Source of the DNA: Pseudonocardiales bacterium | GTDB lineage: Bacteria > Actinomycetota > Actinomycetes > Mycobacteriales > Pseudonocardiaceae | Length of the DNA: 64,000 nt | Direction: 5' to 3' | Assembly: GCA_023252195.1 (NCBI GenBank) | Contig: JAHEXI010000001.1 | Span: 434,001 to 498,000 of the forward strand | Shown here: positions 54,768-64,000 of the stretch, one piece after another | How positions within the stretch are numbered: the stretch's first letter is position 1 | Layout of the letters: every line of letters starts with the position of its first letter | Notes under the pieces: model-generated | What the model was told of the DNA's origin: nothing | Database searches by the model: none | Seen by the model: only the letters and a program-made list of their open reading frames with translations | Program-made: the position numbers and the translations under genes

Positions 54768-56003
54768 TCAGTGCACCTGCAGCCGATCTTCGAAACCGCC
54801 GACGAGGTCTCGCCAGGAGGTCGCTTCGGTATCGAAGGGAGCACTGGGCGCCAGCCGGGTCGGATCCGGCCGCACCAGGAAGGAGACCAGCCAGCCCAGT
54901 GGCTCCGAACTGGCCAACGCCTTGTCCGCGGTGTCCGAGCCAGCCCACCGCGAGGCGTCGGTGATCAGTTCCACAGCCAGCTCCAGCTGTCCGGGGTCCA
55001 CCGTCTCGGGACCACCGGCGAGGTCGTCGGCCAAGCCGGCGAGCACGTAGGTGTTGCCGTCGTCAACCGCCACCGCCAGCTCGCGATCCTGTGCACGCTT
55101 GGTCACCTGCGGCCAGGTGGACACCGCATCGAGGTCGTGGCCCTGCGGGGTGTCGGTAAGGTAGCGGGCCAGCGCACGCGGCGAACTGAAGACGTCGATG
55201 CGTCCGCCCCTGCCGAGAAAGACCGGCGCGTCGTCGAGGTAGCAGCGCAGCGTGTAGTGATCACCCAGATCACTGATGATCCGGATCGGGTCGATACCGA
55301 CCTCCGACCAGAACGCCAGCGCAGGATCGCCGGCGGTCTCGGCTTGAGCGGCGGCCTGCGCCTCGACGGCGGACTGCTCCTCGGACACTAGGGCCTCGGA
55401 CACCACGGCCTCGGACAGTTCGGTCGCCGCCGCGTCCAGCGCCGCCGCGTCGACGTCAGGGCTGCGAATCACCCCGTCGACGGCGTCGATCACCTGGTCC
55501 CACCGCTGCGCGATCACGGTGCATAACGCATCCCATCGCCGCGCGCCGTCCCGACCGCCGAAGGCCAGCGTGCCACCGTCGAGCATGGCGAACCCGGCAG
55601 TGGAGTCGAGCACCTCGCCGACCACCTCCAGACCGCAGACATCGGCCAGCGAGCGGGCGATCGACACCACGTCGGCGAGCTCGCCGATCACCCAGGTGTC
55701 CGGCGACTGCGCGACCAGTTCAGGTACTCCGACCAGGTCGTAACGATGGGAGTCCGTGGGCCGCAGGTCCGGCGCGGGCAATCGCGGGACCAGCCCCCAG
55801 GCCGGATGGTCGACCAGATCGTGAACACCGGCGGTGCGCACGAAACCGACCAACGCTGCGACGTCGGCGAAGGCGAACAGGTACTCCTCGTCGCCGAGGA
55901 ACGCCTCCCACTCCTCACCGTCAGCACGCCAGCGCGGCGCCCACAGCGTCACCAAGTCCCCAGCGGTCACCGACAGCTCAATCGGCACAATGTCCGCAGC
56001 CAT
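54768..56003 (-). CDS. Hypothetical protein, actinobacterial family
   Basis: 411 residues, acidic, no transmembrane helix or signal peptide. The N-terminal part contains ELSVTAGDLVTLWAPRWRAD and EAFLGDEEYLFAFADVAALV; the C-terminal part repeats similar elements (YTLRCYLDDAPVFLGRGGRI, FSSPRALARYLTD), suggesting two copies of one alpha/beta module separated by an Ala/Glu-rich linker (about 200-245). No catalytic motif is recognised. ATG 56003 is chosen because upstream sequence is the palindromic repeat C. Confidence 0.82.
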   Translation of the reverse strand: MAADIVPIELSVTAGDLVTLWAPRWRADGEEWEAFLGDEEYLFAFADVAALVGFVRTAGVHDLVDHPAWGLVPRLPAPDLRPTDSHRYDLVGVPELVAQSPDTWVIGELADVVSIARSLADVCGLEVVGEVLDSTAGFAMLDGGTLAFGGRDGARRWDALCTVIAQRWDQVIDAVDGVIRSPDVDAAALDAAATELSEAVVSEALVSEEQSAVEAQAAAQAETAGDPALAFWSEVGIDPIRIISDLGDHYTLRCYLDDAPVFLGRGGRIDVFSSPRALARYLTDTPQGHDLDAVSTWPQVTKRAQDRELAVAVDDGNTYVLAGLADDLAGGPETVDPGQLELAVELITDASRWAGSDTADKALASSEPLGWLVSFLVRPDPTRLAPSAPFDTEATSWRDLVGGFEDRLQVH

Positions 56004-56019
56004 GCGCGGCAGCGTAGTG

Positions 56020-56065
56020 CTCGTGAGTGCCAAACAGTGTTCCAGCACTCAATGCCACTCACGAG
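56020..56065. repeat. 46-bp palindromic repeat, copy C
   Basis: Perfect outer arms CTCGTGAGTG and CACTCACGAG; 44 of 46 positions identical to the reverse complement of copy A. It lies between two leftward genes: just upstream of the 54768-56003 start and ending 2 bp before the stop of the TetR gene. Confidence 0.95.
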
Positions 56066-56067
56066 CT

Positions 56068-56661
56068 CTATTTTCGCCAGCCGTCGAGGGTGGCGCGGAT
56101 CGCGGCCTCGAACAACTCACCGGGTGCGCCGGCCCCAGCCGGCATCGCGCAACCCAGCTCCAGTGACACCAGGCCGTGCACGTTCGCCCACAGCGCGGTG
56201 GCGATCAGCTCCGGGGCGACATCGCGTAGTAGACCTGCCGCGACCGCCCTGCGGACCGTGTCGAGCAGCGGGGCGAAGGTGGCCTCGGCGTGCGCGTAAT
56301 CCTCCGGGGCGGGCTCGAAGCCGGGCACCGGCGAACCGAACATCACCGCATACAGATGCGGATCGGCGAGCGCGCTGGCGCGATAGGCGCGGCCGAGCGC
56401 GAGCAGGTCGGCCAGCGGATCGTCCGAGGGCGTCACCGTGTCCAGGTGGGCCGCAAACCTGGTGAACGCCTCGATGAACAGCCCCCGAAGGATTCCCGGC
56501 TTGCCGCCGAACAAGGCGTACACCGCACTAGTCGAAGTGTCCGCGGCGGCCGCCAGCCGGCGCAGACTCAGCGCATCCGGGCCCTCGGCCGTGAGCAGCG
56601 TCCCCGCGACGTCGAGCAGGCGGATCCGCAGCGCATCATCGTGCAGTTTCGGTCGAGCCAC
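56068..56661 (-). CDS. TetR-family transcriptional regulator
   Basis: 197 residues. N-terminal helix-turn-helix: LLDVAGTLLTAEGPDALSLR then RLAAAADTSTSAVYALFGGK. The C-terminal ligand domain includes LWANVHGLVSLELG, the WHG pattern of TetR_C subfamilies. Ligand unknown. A palindrome directly upstream of its start is the likely operator, implying autoregulation. Flanked by pnp, which reads in the same direction. Confidence 0.92.
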   Translation of the reverse strand: MARPKLHDDALRIRLLDVAGTLLTAEGPDALSLRRLAAAADTSTSAVYALFGGKPGILRGLFIEAFTRFAAHLDTVTPSDDPLADLLALGRAYRASALADPHLYAVMFGSPVPGFEPAPEDYAHAEATFAPLLDTVRRAVAAGLLRDVAPELIATALWANVHGLVSLELGCAMPAGAGAPGELFEAAIRATLDGWRK

Positions 56662-56681
56662 CCGCTGAGCCTATCGCAAAC

Positions 56682-56697
56682 ACTGTTTTATAACAGT
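56682..56697. promoter_or_regulatory. Inverted repeat ACTGTT-N4-AACAGT, likely operator of the adjacent TetR
   Basis: ACTGTTTTATAACAGT lies about 20 bp upstream of the TetR start, between it and the pnp stop, in an AT-rich patch that contrasts with the surrounding GC-rich DNA. Confidence 0.6.
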
Positions 56698-56705
56698 ATT
56701 TCCGG

Positions 56706-57512
56706 TTAGAGTCGGGTGAGGAGGTCACGCAGGAGGGTGCCCATCCGAACCGCGGCGGTGGCGGCGGTGGCGATCATCTCCTGCGGGTCCAGGGGGGCAC
56801 CGGTGAGGCCGGCGGCGAGGTTGGTGACCAGCGAGATGCCCAGCACTTCGGCACCCTCGGCACGCGCGGCGATGGCCTCCAAGACGGTGGACATCCCGAC
56901 CAGATGCGCACCCAGCACTCCCAGCATGCGGATCTCGGCCGGCGTCTCGAAGTGCGGACCGGGGACCCCCGCGTAGACGCCCTCGACCAGGCTCGGGTCG
57001 ATCTCCCGGGCCAGCGCGCGCAGCCGGGGGGAGTAGGTGTCGGTGAGGTCGACGAACCGGGGCCCGACCAGCGGCGAGGTCGCGGTGAGATTGAGGTGGT
57101 CGCAGATCAGCACCGGCTGGCCGACCGACAGCCCCTCGGTGATTCCACCAGCGGCGTTGGTGAGCACCACCACCCGCGCTCCCGCCGCACAGGCGGTACG
57201 CACCCCATGCGCGACCTGCCCCGCGTCATGGCCCTCGTAGCCATGCGCGCGACCGAGCAGCACCAGGATGCGGCGCTCGCCCAACGGGCCGCCCAGCTGC
57301 ACCGAGCGGACCGTCCCGGCGTGCCCGATGACCTGCGGTACAGCGAACCCCGGCAGCGCGCTGACCGGCATCTCGACGGCGGGAGCGCCCAACACGTCAG
57401 CCGCGGGACGCCAGCCGCTGCCGAGCACCACCGCGATGTCGTGCGAGGGTGCCCCAGTGCGTTGGGCCAGCACCGCGGCGGCATCTTGGGCCAGTTGCGC
57501 CGGGTCAGTCAC
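56706..57512 (-). CDS. deoD: Purine-nucleoside phosphorylase
   Basis: Trimeric (family I) PNP, 268 residues, cleaving inosine and guanosine with phosphate for purine salvage. Conserved: [17 protein letters not shown] with the phosphate-binding Ser, [56 protein letters not shown] and [34 protein letters not shown]. Starts with GTG 57512. The cdd remnant nearby suggests a former nucleoside-salvage cluster. Confidence 0.96.
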   Translation of the reverse strand: MTDPAQLAQDAAAVLAQRTGAPSHDIAVVLGSGWRPAADVLGAPAVEMPVSALPGFAVPQVIGHAGTVRSVQLGGPLGERRILVLLGRAHGYEGHDAGQVAHGVRTACAAGARVVVLTNAAGGITEGLSVGQPVLICDHLNLTATSPLVGPRFVDLTDTYSPRLRALAREIDPSLVEGVYAGVPGPHFETPAEIRMLGVLGAHLVGMSTVLEAIAARAEGAEVLGISLVTNLAAGLTGAPLDPQEMIATAATAAVRMGTLLRDLLTRL

Positions 57513-57559
57513 GACCGGCAGCCTAGGGTCAGCGTGTCGGGGATCTATGGGCCGGGGAA

Positions 57560-59257
57560 CTACGGGCCGGGAGCGAACTCCGCCACCACCGGCTCGAACA
57601 GCTTCATCCGCCCGGCGCCCTCACGTTCGGTTGGCACAGTGACCGAGACCATCCACAGGTCTGCCTTGACTGGGACCAGCCGCAGGTACGTGGTGCGACG
57701 CAGCTCACCGCCCTCCTGGGTCCGAAACGTGGCGTCCAGCGCGCCGCCGGACAGTTTCTGTCGCTGGGTCTCGACGAGCTCCGGCACCGCCTGTGCCAGC
57801 TTGCGCAGATAGGTGGTCAGGTATTGGTCGACGCCGCCGCCGGTGAGCGCTCCAGTGACCCGCTCTACGGCGACGACCTCCGAACCGTCCGGGGACACGA
57901 AACGCGCCATGGTGTCCGCGGCCGATCCCAGTCCGCGCTGCTCGAGGAACACTGGCCAATCCTGCGCAACGGTGACGGTGAACCGTGCCGGCGGGGTGCC
58001 GGCCGGTTCGACGACCTGCAGCGTCCTGGGGATGAGCACCCCGTCATCGACGGTGTCGCCCGGGGTGTGCTGACCCCCCAGACTGGGGACCGCCGGCCGC
58101 CCGCCGGCCACCCTGACGGCACCGAAGCCGGTGATGGCGGCACCGAGGAACGCCACCACGGCCAAGATCCACAGGATTGCTCTGCGTCCAGCGCCTGTGC
58201 CGTTGGCGCGACGTGCCGTGGTGTGGCTCGTAGCGGTGTGCGGATCAGCGTCCGACGCCACGGCGAAGGGCAGCGGACCCGGGTCAGTCGCGAGTTGGGC
58301 GGGCCGGCGGGGCGTCTCGGGCGCTGCCGGGATGTCTCCGGCGACGCGCACCCGGCCAGTGGTCGCGACGGTACGCATCGCTGATCGGGGTGCAGCCGGG
58401 TCGGGCGGTGCTCCCAGCAGCTGGCGTACTTGCGACAACGGGATCCGGCGTGCTGGATCCTTGACCATCAACCCGCTGATCACCACGGCGAGTGGTCCAG
58501 AACACGACGGTGTGGGTACCTCGTCGTGCACCACCGCAGCCACCGTCGCCATCGCGGTACCCGCGTCGTAAGGGGGCCTGCCCTCGACCGCTGCGAACAG
58601 CGTCGCGCCGAGCCCCCACAGGTCTGCCGCCGGATTGATCGGCCCACCGGAGGCTATCTCCGGAGCGATGTAAGCGGGGGAGCCCAGCATCAGACCCGTC
58701 GCGGTCAACGTCTGATCGGCCGGATTGCGGGCGATCCCGAAGTCGGTGAGCTTGATCCGGCCATCGTGTGCCATCAGCACGTTGCCGGGCTTGACGTCGC
58801 GGTGGGTGATGCCCGCGGCGTGCGCGGCCTGCAGGGCCGCCGCCACCGCGGCTCCGATAGCGACCACCCGATGCGGTGGCAGCGCACCGTCGCGCAACAG
58901 TTCCGCCAGGCTGGCCGACGCCACCAACTCCATCACCACGAATGGCGCCGCGCCCTCCCGGGCCACGTCGTAGAGGGTCACCACGTTGGGATGCGACAGC
59001 GCGGCGATCGCTCTGGCCTCCCGCAACGACCGCTCGCGCAGCGCGTCCGCTTCGGCGTCGGGGATGCCGGGCGGCAGCAGCACTTCCTTGACCGCCACCG
59101 GCCGCCCAAGCACCTCGTCGTGTGCTGACCACACCGTGCCCATGGTTCCCCGGCCCAGCACCGCGCCGAGCCGGTAGCGCCCGGCCACCAAGCGGGGTGC
59201 GATGTTGGTCACCGGCCCATGATGCCCTGCGTTGTGGTCGCCGCCGGTGTGTGTCAT
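57560..59257 (-). CDS. Membrane-anchored serine/threonine protein kinase
   Basis: Up to 565 residues. Kinase domain first: glycine loop [20 protein letters not shown] with the catalytic Lys, [25 protein letters not shown] and [14 protein letters not shown] linker leads to one transmembrane helix ([20 protein letters not shown]) and an extracytoplasmic beta-rich domain of about 190 residues with no PASTA motif. Signals sensed outside would be passed to cytoplasmic phosphorylation. Starts: ATG 59257 or GTG 59212 ([13 protein letters not shown]); the latter leaves room for a promoter because a divergent gene starts at 59267. Confidence 0.93.
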   Translation of the reverse strand: MTHTGGDHNAGHHGPVTNIAPRLVAGRYRLGAVLGRGTMGTVWSAHDEVLGRPVAVKEVLLPPGIPDAEADALRERSLREARAIAALSHPNVVTLYDVAREGAAPFVVMELVASASLAELLRDGALPPHRVVAIGAAVAAALQAAHAAGITHRDVKPGNVLMAHDGRIKLTDFGIARNPADQTLTATGLMLGSPAYIAPEIASGGPINPAADLWGLGATLFAAVEGRPPYDAGTAMATVAAVVHDEVPTPSCSGPLAVVISGLMVKDPARRIPLSQVRQLLGAPPDPAAPRSAMRTVATTGRVRVAGDIPAAPETPRRPAQLATDPGPLPFAVASDADPHTATSHTTARRANGTGAGRRAILWILAVVAFLGAAITGFGAVRVAGGRPAVPSLGGQHTPGDTVDDGVLIPRTLQVVEPAGTPPARFTVTVAQDWPVFLEQRGLGSAADTMARFVSPDGSEVVAVERVTGALTGGGVDQYLTTYLRKLAQAVPELVETQRQKLSGGALDATFRTQEGGELRRTTYLRLVPVKADLWMVSVTVPTEREGAGRMKLFEPVVAEFAPGP

Positions 59258-59266
59258 ACAGATGTG

Positions 59267-60874
<1,608 letters not shown>

Positions 60875-61034
60875 TCGCACAGGCTGATTACCGGGACAGT
60901 CCCACCTACTAACCTGTAACGCAACCTGCAGGCTTGTCGATGAAAACGACAGATGAACCGAGGCCGTTCACTTCACGATCGCTCGCCTGAAACTGTGAGG
61001 TGATGCGGCGCAGCCGACACCCTGGAGGTTGCCC

Positions 61035-61400
61035 GTGCAGACTCACGACAGTGACCAGACGAGTGGTCCCATCTACGTCTCACCGAACGCGCCAGCGGGG
61101 TCCTTTGACGAACGCGTGAGCGATGACGAGTGGAGCTTGTACTCGAATCGTCACGGGTTTGCTGAAAGTCTTGATCAGGTAGTGCGCCATATCCAGTCCG
61201 CCGACAGTACCACCTCGCTCACATTCGCGGTGTACGGTAGATGGGGAAGCGGAAAATCAACGGCCCTTAAGTATCTCGAACGCAGCCTCGCGCCCGACGC
61301 CGAAGGTGGCCGGATCACGATCTGCCGGTTCGACCACGTTCAGCAGAGCGAACGTGATGTCTTTGCTCTCATGTGTAGGATTTGCCATGAAATTGATTAG
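61035..61400 (+). pseudogene. KAP-family P-loop NTPase, N-terminal fragment
   Basis: 121 residues from GTG 61035, which has a GGAGG site. It reaches the Walker A motif AVYGRWGSGKSTALKYLERS and the following ITICRFDHVQQSERDVFALM, then stops at 61400. KAP NTPases are usually 400-700 residues with Walker B and membrane helices in the middle, all missing here. Family members include phage-exclusion proteins (PifA). Composition is less GC-biased than the neighbours, hinting at acquisition before truncation. Confidence 0.8.
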
Positions 61401-61445
61401 GAAGCCGGGCCATCTCGTCGGCCGCAGTCGACCGGTAGCGAGCTA

Positions 61446-61464
61446 CACGGCGTTGAACGCCGTG
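61446..61464. terminator. Hairpin after the KAP fragment
   Basis: CACGGCGT and ACGCCGTG form a perfect 8-bp stem with a 3-nt loop, 45 bp after the fragment's stop. A TTTC stretch follows on the plus strand but no long T-run. Confidence 0.35.
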
Positions 61465-61522
61465 AACGGCTTTCTCGTCACCCACAGTGTCGGTGATGCC
61501 GCCGGTCAGGCACACTCACGGA

Positions 61523-61705
61523 ATGAGCACCGAGGCAGCGATCCTCGCCGCCGCTGTCGACCGGCGAGCCGGCAGCGTGCGCGCGCTGTTCCGCGGCTTT
61601 CCTGTCGAACCCGAGCTGGCTGCCGAGCACCGCAGTAAGCGTCCCCGACGAGTCGGAGCTCGACGCCGCGGGGCGTCGGCGACCGCCGTGGGAGGTGCTG
61701 GGTGA
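61523..61705 (+). pseudogene. M20 amidohydrolase paralogue, N-terminal remnant
   Basis: Begins MSTEAAILAAAVDRRAGSVR, then FRGFPVEPELAAEHRS, which parallels the N-terminus of M20 amidohydrolases (a His-x-x-PELA-x-x-E-x-x pattern, also seen in the next gene as RRQIHANPELAYQEH). The frame then becomes Arg-rich and ends at TGA 61705, overlapping the next start (GTGA). Mycobacteria carry two adjacent M20 genes (amiA, amiB), so this is probably what is left of the second. Confidence 0.65.
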
Positions 61706-62928
61706 CACTGCCGGGCTCCGGTCTGCTCCCCTATGTCGGAGCGCCACTGGATATCGCCGCCGGTCGAGGTCCGACCTGGCTGGACTGGTGGTTGTCTAGC
61801 CATGGCGGGAAGCTGACGGCCTGGCGCAGACAGATCCACGCCAATCCGGAACTCGCCTACCAGGAACACGCCACCACCGCAGTGATCACCGGGTGCCTGC
61901 GCAGCGCCGGTCTGGCGCCCACCGTGCTGCCCGGTGGCACCGGTCTGATCTGTGACGTCGGCACCGGTACCCGGTGTGTTGCGCTGCGCGCCGACATCGA
62001 CGCACTGCCCATCTCGGAAGCCACCGGGCTGCCGTTCGCCTCCACTGTCGACGGCAGGATGCACGCGTGCGGGCACGACGCGCACACCGTCATCCTGCTC
62101 GGCGCAGCGCTTGCCCTGGCCTCGGCTCCGGCACTGCCCGGCCGGATTCGGATGGTCTTTCAGCCGGCTGAGGAAGTGATGCCCGGCGGCGCATTGAGCG
62201 TGCTCGCTGCCGGCGCTGTGTCCGGTGTGGAGCGGATCTTCGCGCTGCACTGCGATCCCCGGTTGGGAGTCGGTCAGGTGGGTACCCGGGTCGGACCGAT
62301 CACCTCGGCGTCGGACCTGGTCGAGCTGCGGCTGTCGTCGCCCGGTGGGCACACGGCACGCCCGCACCTCACCGCCGATCTCGTGCATGCGCTCGGAACC
62401 GTGATCACCGGCCTGCCTGCGCTGCTGTCCCGGCGGGTCGACCCACGGTCAGGCACTCTGCTCGTGTGGGGGGCGGTGCAAGCGGGCGACGCCGCAAACA
62501 TCATCCCGCAGGAGGGGCTGCTTCGTGGCATCCTGCGCACCGCAGACCGAAGGATCTGGGCCGATCTGGAGCCACTGATCCGCGAGCTGGTCACCGCTCT
62601 GTTGGCGCCCTCCGGGGTGGGTTTCGACCTGAGTCATGTCCGCGGCGTTCCGCCGGTGGTCAACGAGGCGGTCAGCACCGAGCTGCTGCGTGACGGTGTC
62701 TCCGCGGCGCTCGGTGGTGATGCGGTGGCGGCTACCGAACAGTCCTCCGGTGGCGAGGACTTCGCTTGGTACCTCGAACACGTGCCCGGGTCGATGGGCC
62801 GCCTTGGCGTCTGGGCCGGCGAAGGCGCGCAGCGCGATCTGCACCAGTCGACCTTCGACCTCGATGAGCGCGCGCTGCCGCTCGGCGTGCGGGTCATGGT
62901 GCACACCGCACTGGCCGCGCTCGGCTGA
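61702..62928 (+). CDS. M20-family amidohydrolase (AmiA-type, N-acyl amino acid hydrolase)
   Basis: 408 residues. Two-domain metallohydrolase: IHANPELAYQEHATTA at 45-60, metal site RMHACGHDAHTVILLG (Cys123, His125), VFQPAEEVMPGGALSVLAAG with the catalytic Glu pair, the dimerisation lid HTARPHLTADLVHALG, and the last ligand near SSGGEDFAWYLEHVPG. Releases amino acids from N-acyl or amide-linked compounds; exact substrate unknown. GTG 61702 overlaps the stop of the preceding remnant. Confidence 0.93.
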   Translation: MTLPGSGLLPYVGAPLDIAAGRGPTWLDWWLSSHGGKLTAWRRQIHANPELAYQEHATTAVITGCLRSAGLAPTVLPGGTGLICDVGTGTRCVALRADIDALPISEATGLPFASTVDGRMHACGHDAHTVILLGAALALASAPALPGRIRMVFQPAEEVMPGGALSVLAAGAVSGVERIFALHCDPRLGVGQVGTRVGPITSASDLVELRLSSPGGHTARPHLTADLVHALGTVITGLPALLSRRVDPRSGTLLVWGAVQAGDAANIIPQEGLLRGILRTADRRIWADLEPLIRELVTALLAPSGVGFDLSHVRGVPPVVNEAVSTELLRDGVSAALGGDAVAATEQSSGGEDFAWYLEHVPGSMGRLGVWAGEGAQRDLHQSTFDLDERALPLGVRVMVHTALAALG

Positions 62929-63496
62929 CGGCACCTACTGAGTGAAAACAAGCGCTGGAACGACTAGGTGGTCGCGCGGTGCGCAGGGTGCTAGGCGCGA
63001 GGTCGACGCTGCGTCATCGGAACGTCATTCTGTGTAGTCGGATTCCGTGCACGCTAGGTAGTCATCGCCGGTGTTCCCTGGTAGTGCGCTGCCAGCTCCT
63101 TCGCAATCGTCGCAGGTCCTGCCGCACACCAGAGGCAACGGGCTCGCCGCCCAACGGGTAACGGGCCGCACCGCAGCGGCGTACCTACGCCTGTGCCCAC
63201 CGCCCCGGCATGGCGTCTCACCAGCGGCGGTGGGATCGGTTGGCAGCTGAGCAGCGGCGAACGGCGGCGCCCGCGTGGGTACCAGTCGCGGTGCCGTCGG
63301 TAAGTCCGCGCCAATGAGTAGGTAATCGAAAAAAACGGCTTTACGGCATAGGTGACGACATTCGAAATTAGGTGGCGAATAGATGTTGTCAGGAGACCTC
63401 CTGCTCGCCAGAGTATGTATTAGCCAAATCGGCAAGAGGAAGTCGAAGAGGCACTTCTGTCCCGGCCCATTGTGGGCAATTTCAAGGAGGATATTC
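62929..63496. other. Intergenic region upstream of the glycine-rich peptide gene
   Basis: About 570 bp without a supported gene. The right 190 bp are AT-richer than the surroundings. They contain TTGTCA (63386-63391), the palindrome CAGGAG-AC-CTCCTG (63390-63403) and TATGTAT (63414-63420), which together could form a regulated promoter. A long minus-strand open frame here is not protein-like. Confidence 0.4.
63484..63490 (+). promoter_or_regulatory. Strong ribosome binding site AAGGAGG of the glycine-rich peptide gene
   Basis: Perfect Shine-Dalgarno six bases before ATG 63497; it sets the start of the 93-residue product against the long upstream frame. Confidence 0.85.
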
Positions 63497-63778
63497 ATGT
63501 CTGACGTATTGAGCTACGCCGACGTCGATGGCCAGCACGTGGAGCTGCTCCCGGCTCGTACCGTCATGTCGATGTTCCACGCCGGCTGTGGCTGCGAGGG
63601 TGGCGGTGGCGGCGAAGAGGCCGGCGACGGCGGTGTCGGCGGTAATGGTGGCTCCGCGCAGGGTGGCCTCGGCATCAACATCCTGAGTGGCCTCGGCGTC
63701 CTGGGGACTGGCACCGCCAGCGCGGGTGACGCGACCGGCGGCAACGGTGGCTCCGCCAACGGCGGCGGCGTTCACTGA
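63497..63778 (+). CDS. Small glycine-rich peptide with leader-like N-terminus, candidate RiPP precursor
   Basis: 93 residues. Residues 1-27 form a compact leader-like segment, MSDVLSYADVDGQHVELLPA then RTVMSMF. From residue 28 the product changes abruptly: HAGCGCEGGGGGEEAGDGG with two Cys, then GGNGGSAQGG (49-57), a hydrophobic GINILSGLGVLGTGTASAG and GGNGGSANGG (81-90), ending GVH. A two-part layout of polar, charged leader and Gly/Ser/Cys/Asn-rich core is what a ribosomally made, modified peptide would show. Strong ribosome binding site and a perfect terminator 170 bp downstream support expression. No maturation enzyme is encoded in the window. A structural Gly-rich protein is the alternative. 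Confidence 0.75.
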   Translation: MSDVLSYADVDGQHVELLPARTVMSMFHAGCGCEGGGGGEEAGDGGVGGNGGSAQGGLGINILSGLGVLGTGTASAGDATGGNGGSANGGGVH

Positions 63779-63858
63779 GTCAACGGTAGCTGAATTAAGC
63801 CGGTATCACGTGCGGTGTGCGTTTGCTAGGGAACGGGCACCGTCAATAGCCGGCGGCA

Positions 63859-63921
63859 ATGCTGAAGGTGGTGCTGGGGCAGCCGACTACCCTCCAGTCG
63901 TGCAGTACCTCCGCGCGATGA
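63859..63921 (+). CDS. Possible 20-residue micro-ORF between the peptide gene and its terminator
   Basis: ATG 63859 opens MLKVVLGQPTTLQSCSTSAR before TGA. It contains Thr, Ser and Cys residues like a small core peptide, but has no Shine-Dalgarno sequence and is short enough to arise by chance. Listed because it falls on the same predicted transcript. Confidence 0.15.
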   Translation: MLKVVLGQPTTLQSCSTSAR

Positions 63922-63947
63922 CCCGATCGCGTGTAATGCCGTCGGCA

Positions 63948-63988
63948 CTGAAGGGACGGCCGCAATGCGGCCGTCCCTTCAGCTTTTT
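63948..63988 (+). terminator. Strong Rho-independent terminator after the glycine-rich peptide gene
   Basis: CTGAAGGGACGGCCGC (63948-63963) pairs perfectly with GCGGCCGTCCCTTCAG (63967-63982): a 16-bp stem with an AAT loop, followed by TTTTT at 63984-63988. Confidence 0.95.
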
Positions 63989-64000
63989 ACCCGGGTATTT

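Noticed and set aside
63025-63498. Minus-strand open frame upstream of the glycine-rich peptide
   Set aside because: No ribosome binding site or recognisable domain, and its start coincides with the ribosome binding site of the peptide gene on the other strand.

Overview
This is a GC-rich actinobacterial chromosome segment. Gene order (hemA-hemC-hemD-hemB-hemL-resA/ccdA/resB/ccsB, then menA-menE-menB-menD-menG) matches the mycobacterial/pseudonocardial plan. LexA boxes of the actinobacterial TCGAAC-N4-GTTCGA type, an imuA-imuB-dnaE2 mutasome, a BldC-type regulator, PAC2, DUF4229 and DUF3017 proteins, and a 46-bp CTCGTGAGTG/CACTCACGAG palindrome point to Mycobacteriales in the broad sense, most likely Pseudonocardiaceae. 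The assignment is inference; no rRNA or tRNA is visible.

Layout. 1-10.3 kb: a tightly overlapped tetrapyrrole operon (hemA end, hemC, hemD, hemB, small membrane protein, hemL) running into a phosphoglycerate-mutase-like gene and the System II cytochrome c maturation genes (thioredoxin lipoprotein, ccdA, resB, ccsB). 10.3-13.6 kb: a MinD/ParA-like ATPase, a BldC-like regulator, a structured intergenic stretch and two paralogous proteins. 13.6-27.8 kb: menaquinone genes menA, menE, menB, menD, isochorismate synthase and menG, interspersed with a secreted protein, a decayed ANTAR regulator, an RGCVC protein, an M1 peptidase, a DUF3592 protein and a divergent TetR/SRPBCC pair. 28-33.2 kb: purN-purH, an FAD oxidoreductase, SAM hydrolase and a VapBC pair. 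33.2-42.6 kb: the SOS mutagenesis genes imuA-imuB, a PAC2 protein, a broken esterase, a DUF222-HNH protein and dnaE2; two LexA boxes are visible. 42.6-49.4 kb: pentapeptide-repeat protein, folD, DUF3017, mdh, icd, trpS, YihY. 49.4-54 kb: cinA, a chimeric graveyard of ABC-transporter and methyltransferase remnants containing a 12-G tract, dacC and a cytidine deaminase remnant. 54-63 kb: coiled-coil protein, unknown protein, TetR, purine nucleoside phosphorylase, Ser/Thr kinase, acyl-CoA mutase, KAP NTPase remnant, M20 amidohydrolase. 63.5-64 kb: a 93-aa glycine-rich peptide with a RiPP-like leader, followed by a strong terminator.

The segment is mostly core metabolism (haem, cytochrome c, menaquinone, purines, TCA cycle), which fits an aerobic respiring actinomycete. 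Superimposed are many broken genes (ANTAR regulator, esterase, ABC transporter, RiPP-type methyltransferase, cdd, KAP NTPase, M20 paralogue) and small tandem duplications inside coding regions, suggesting ongoing decay and replication slippage. The best candidates for something new are the glycine-rich peptide at the right edge, the DUF222-HNH gene placed so that its LexA-controlled transcript would run into dnaE2, the 46-bp palindromic repeat family and the structured intergenic RNA candidate near 11.9 kb.
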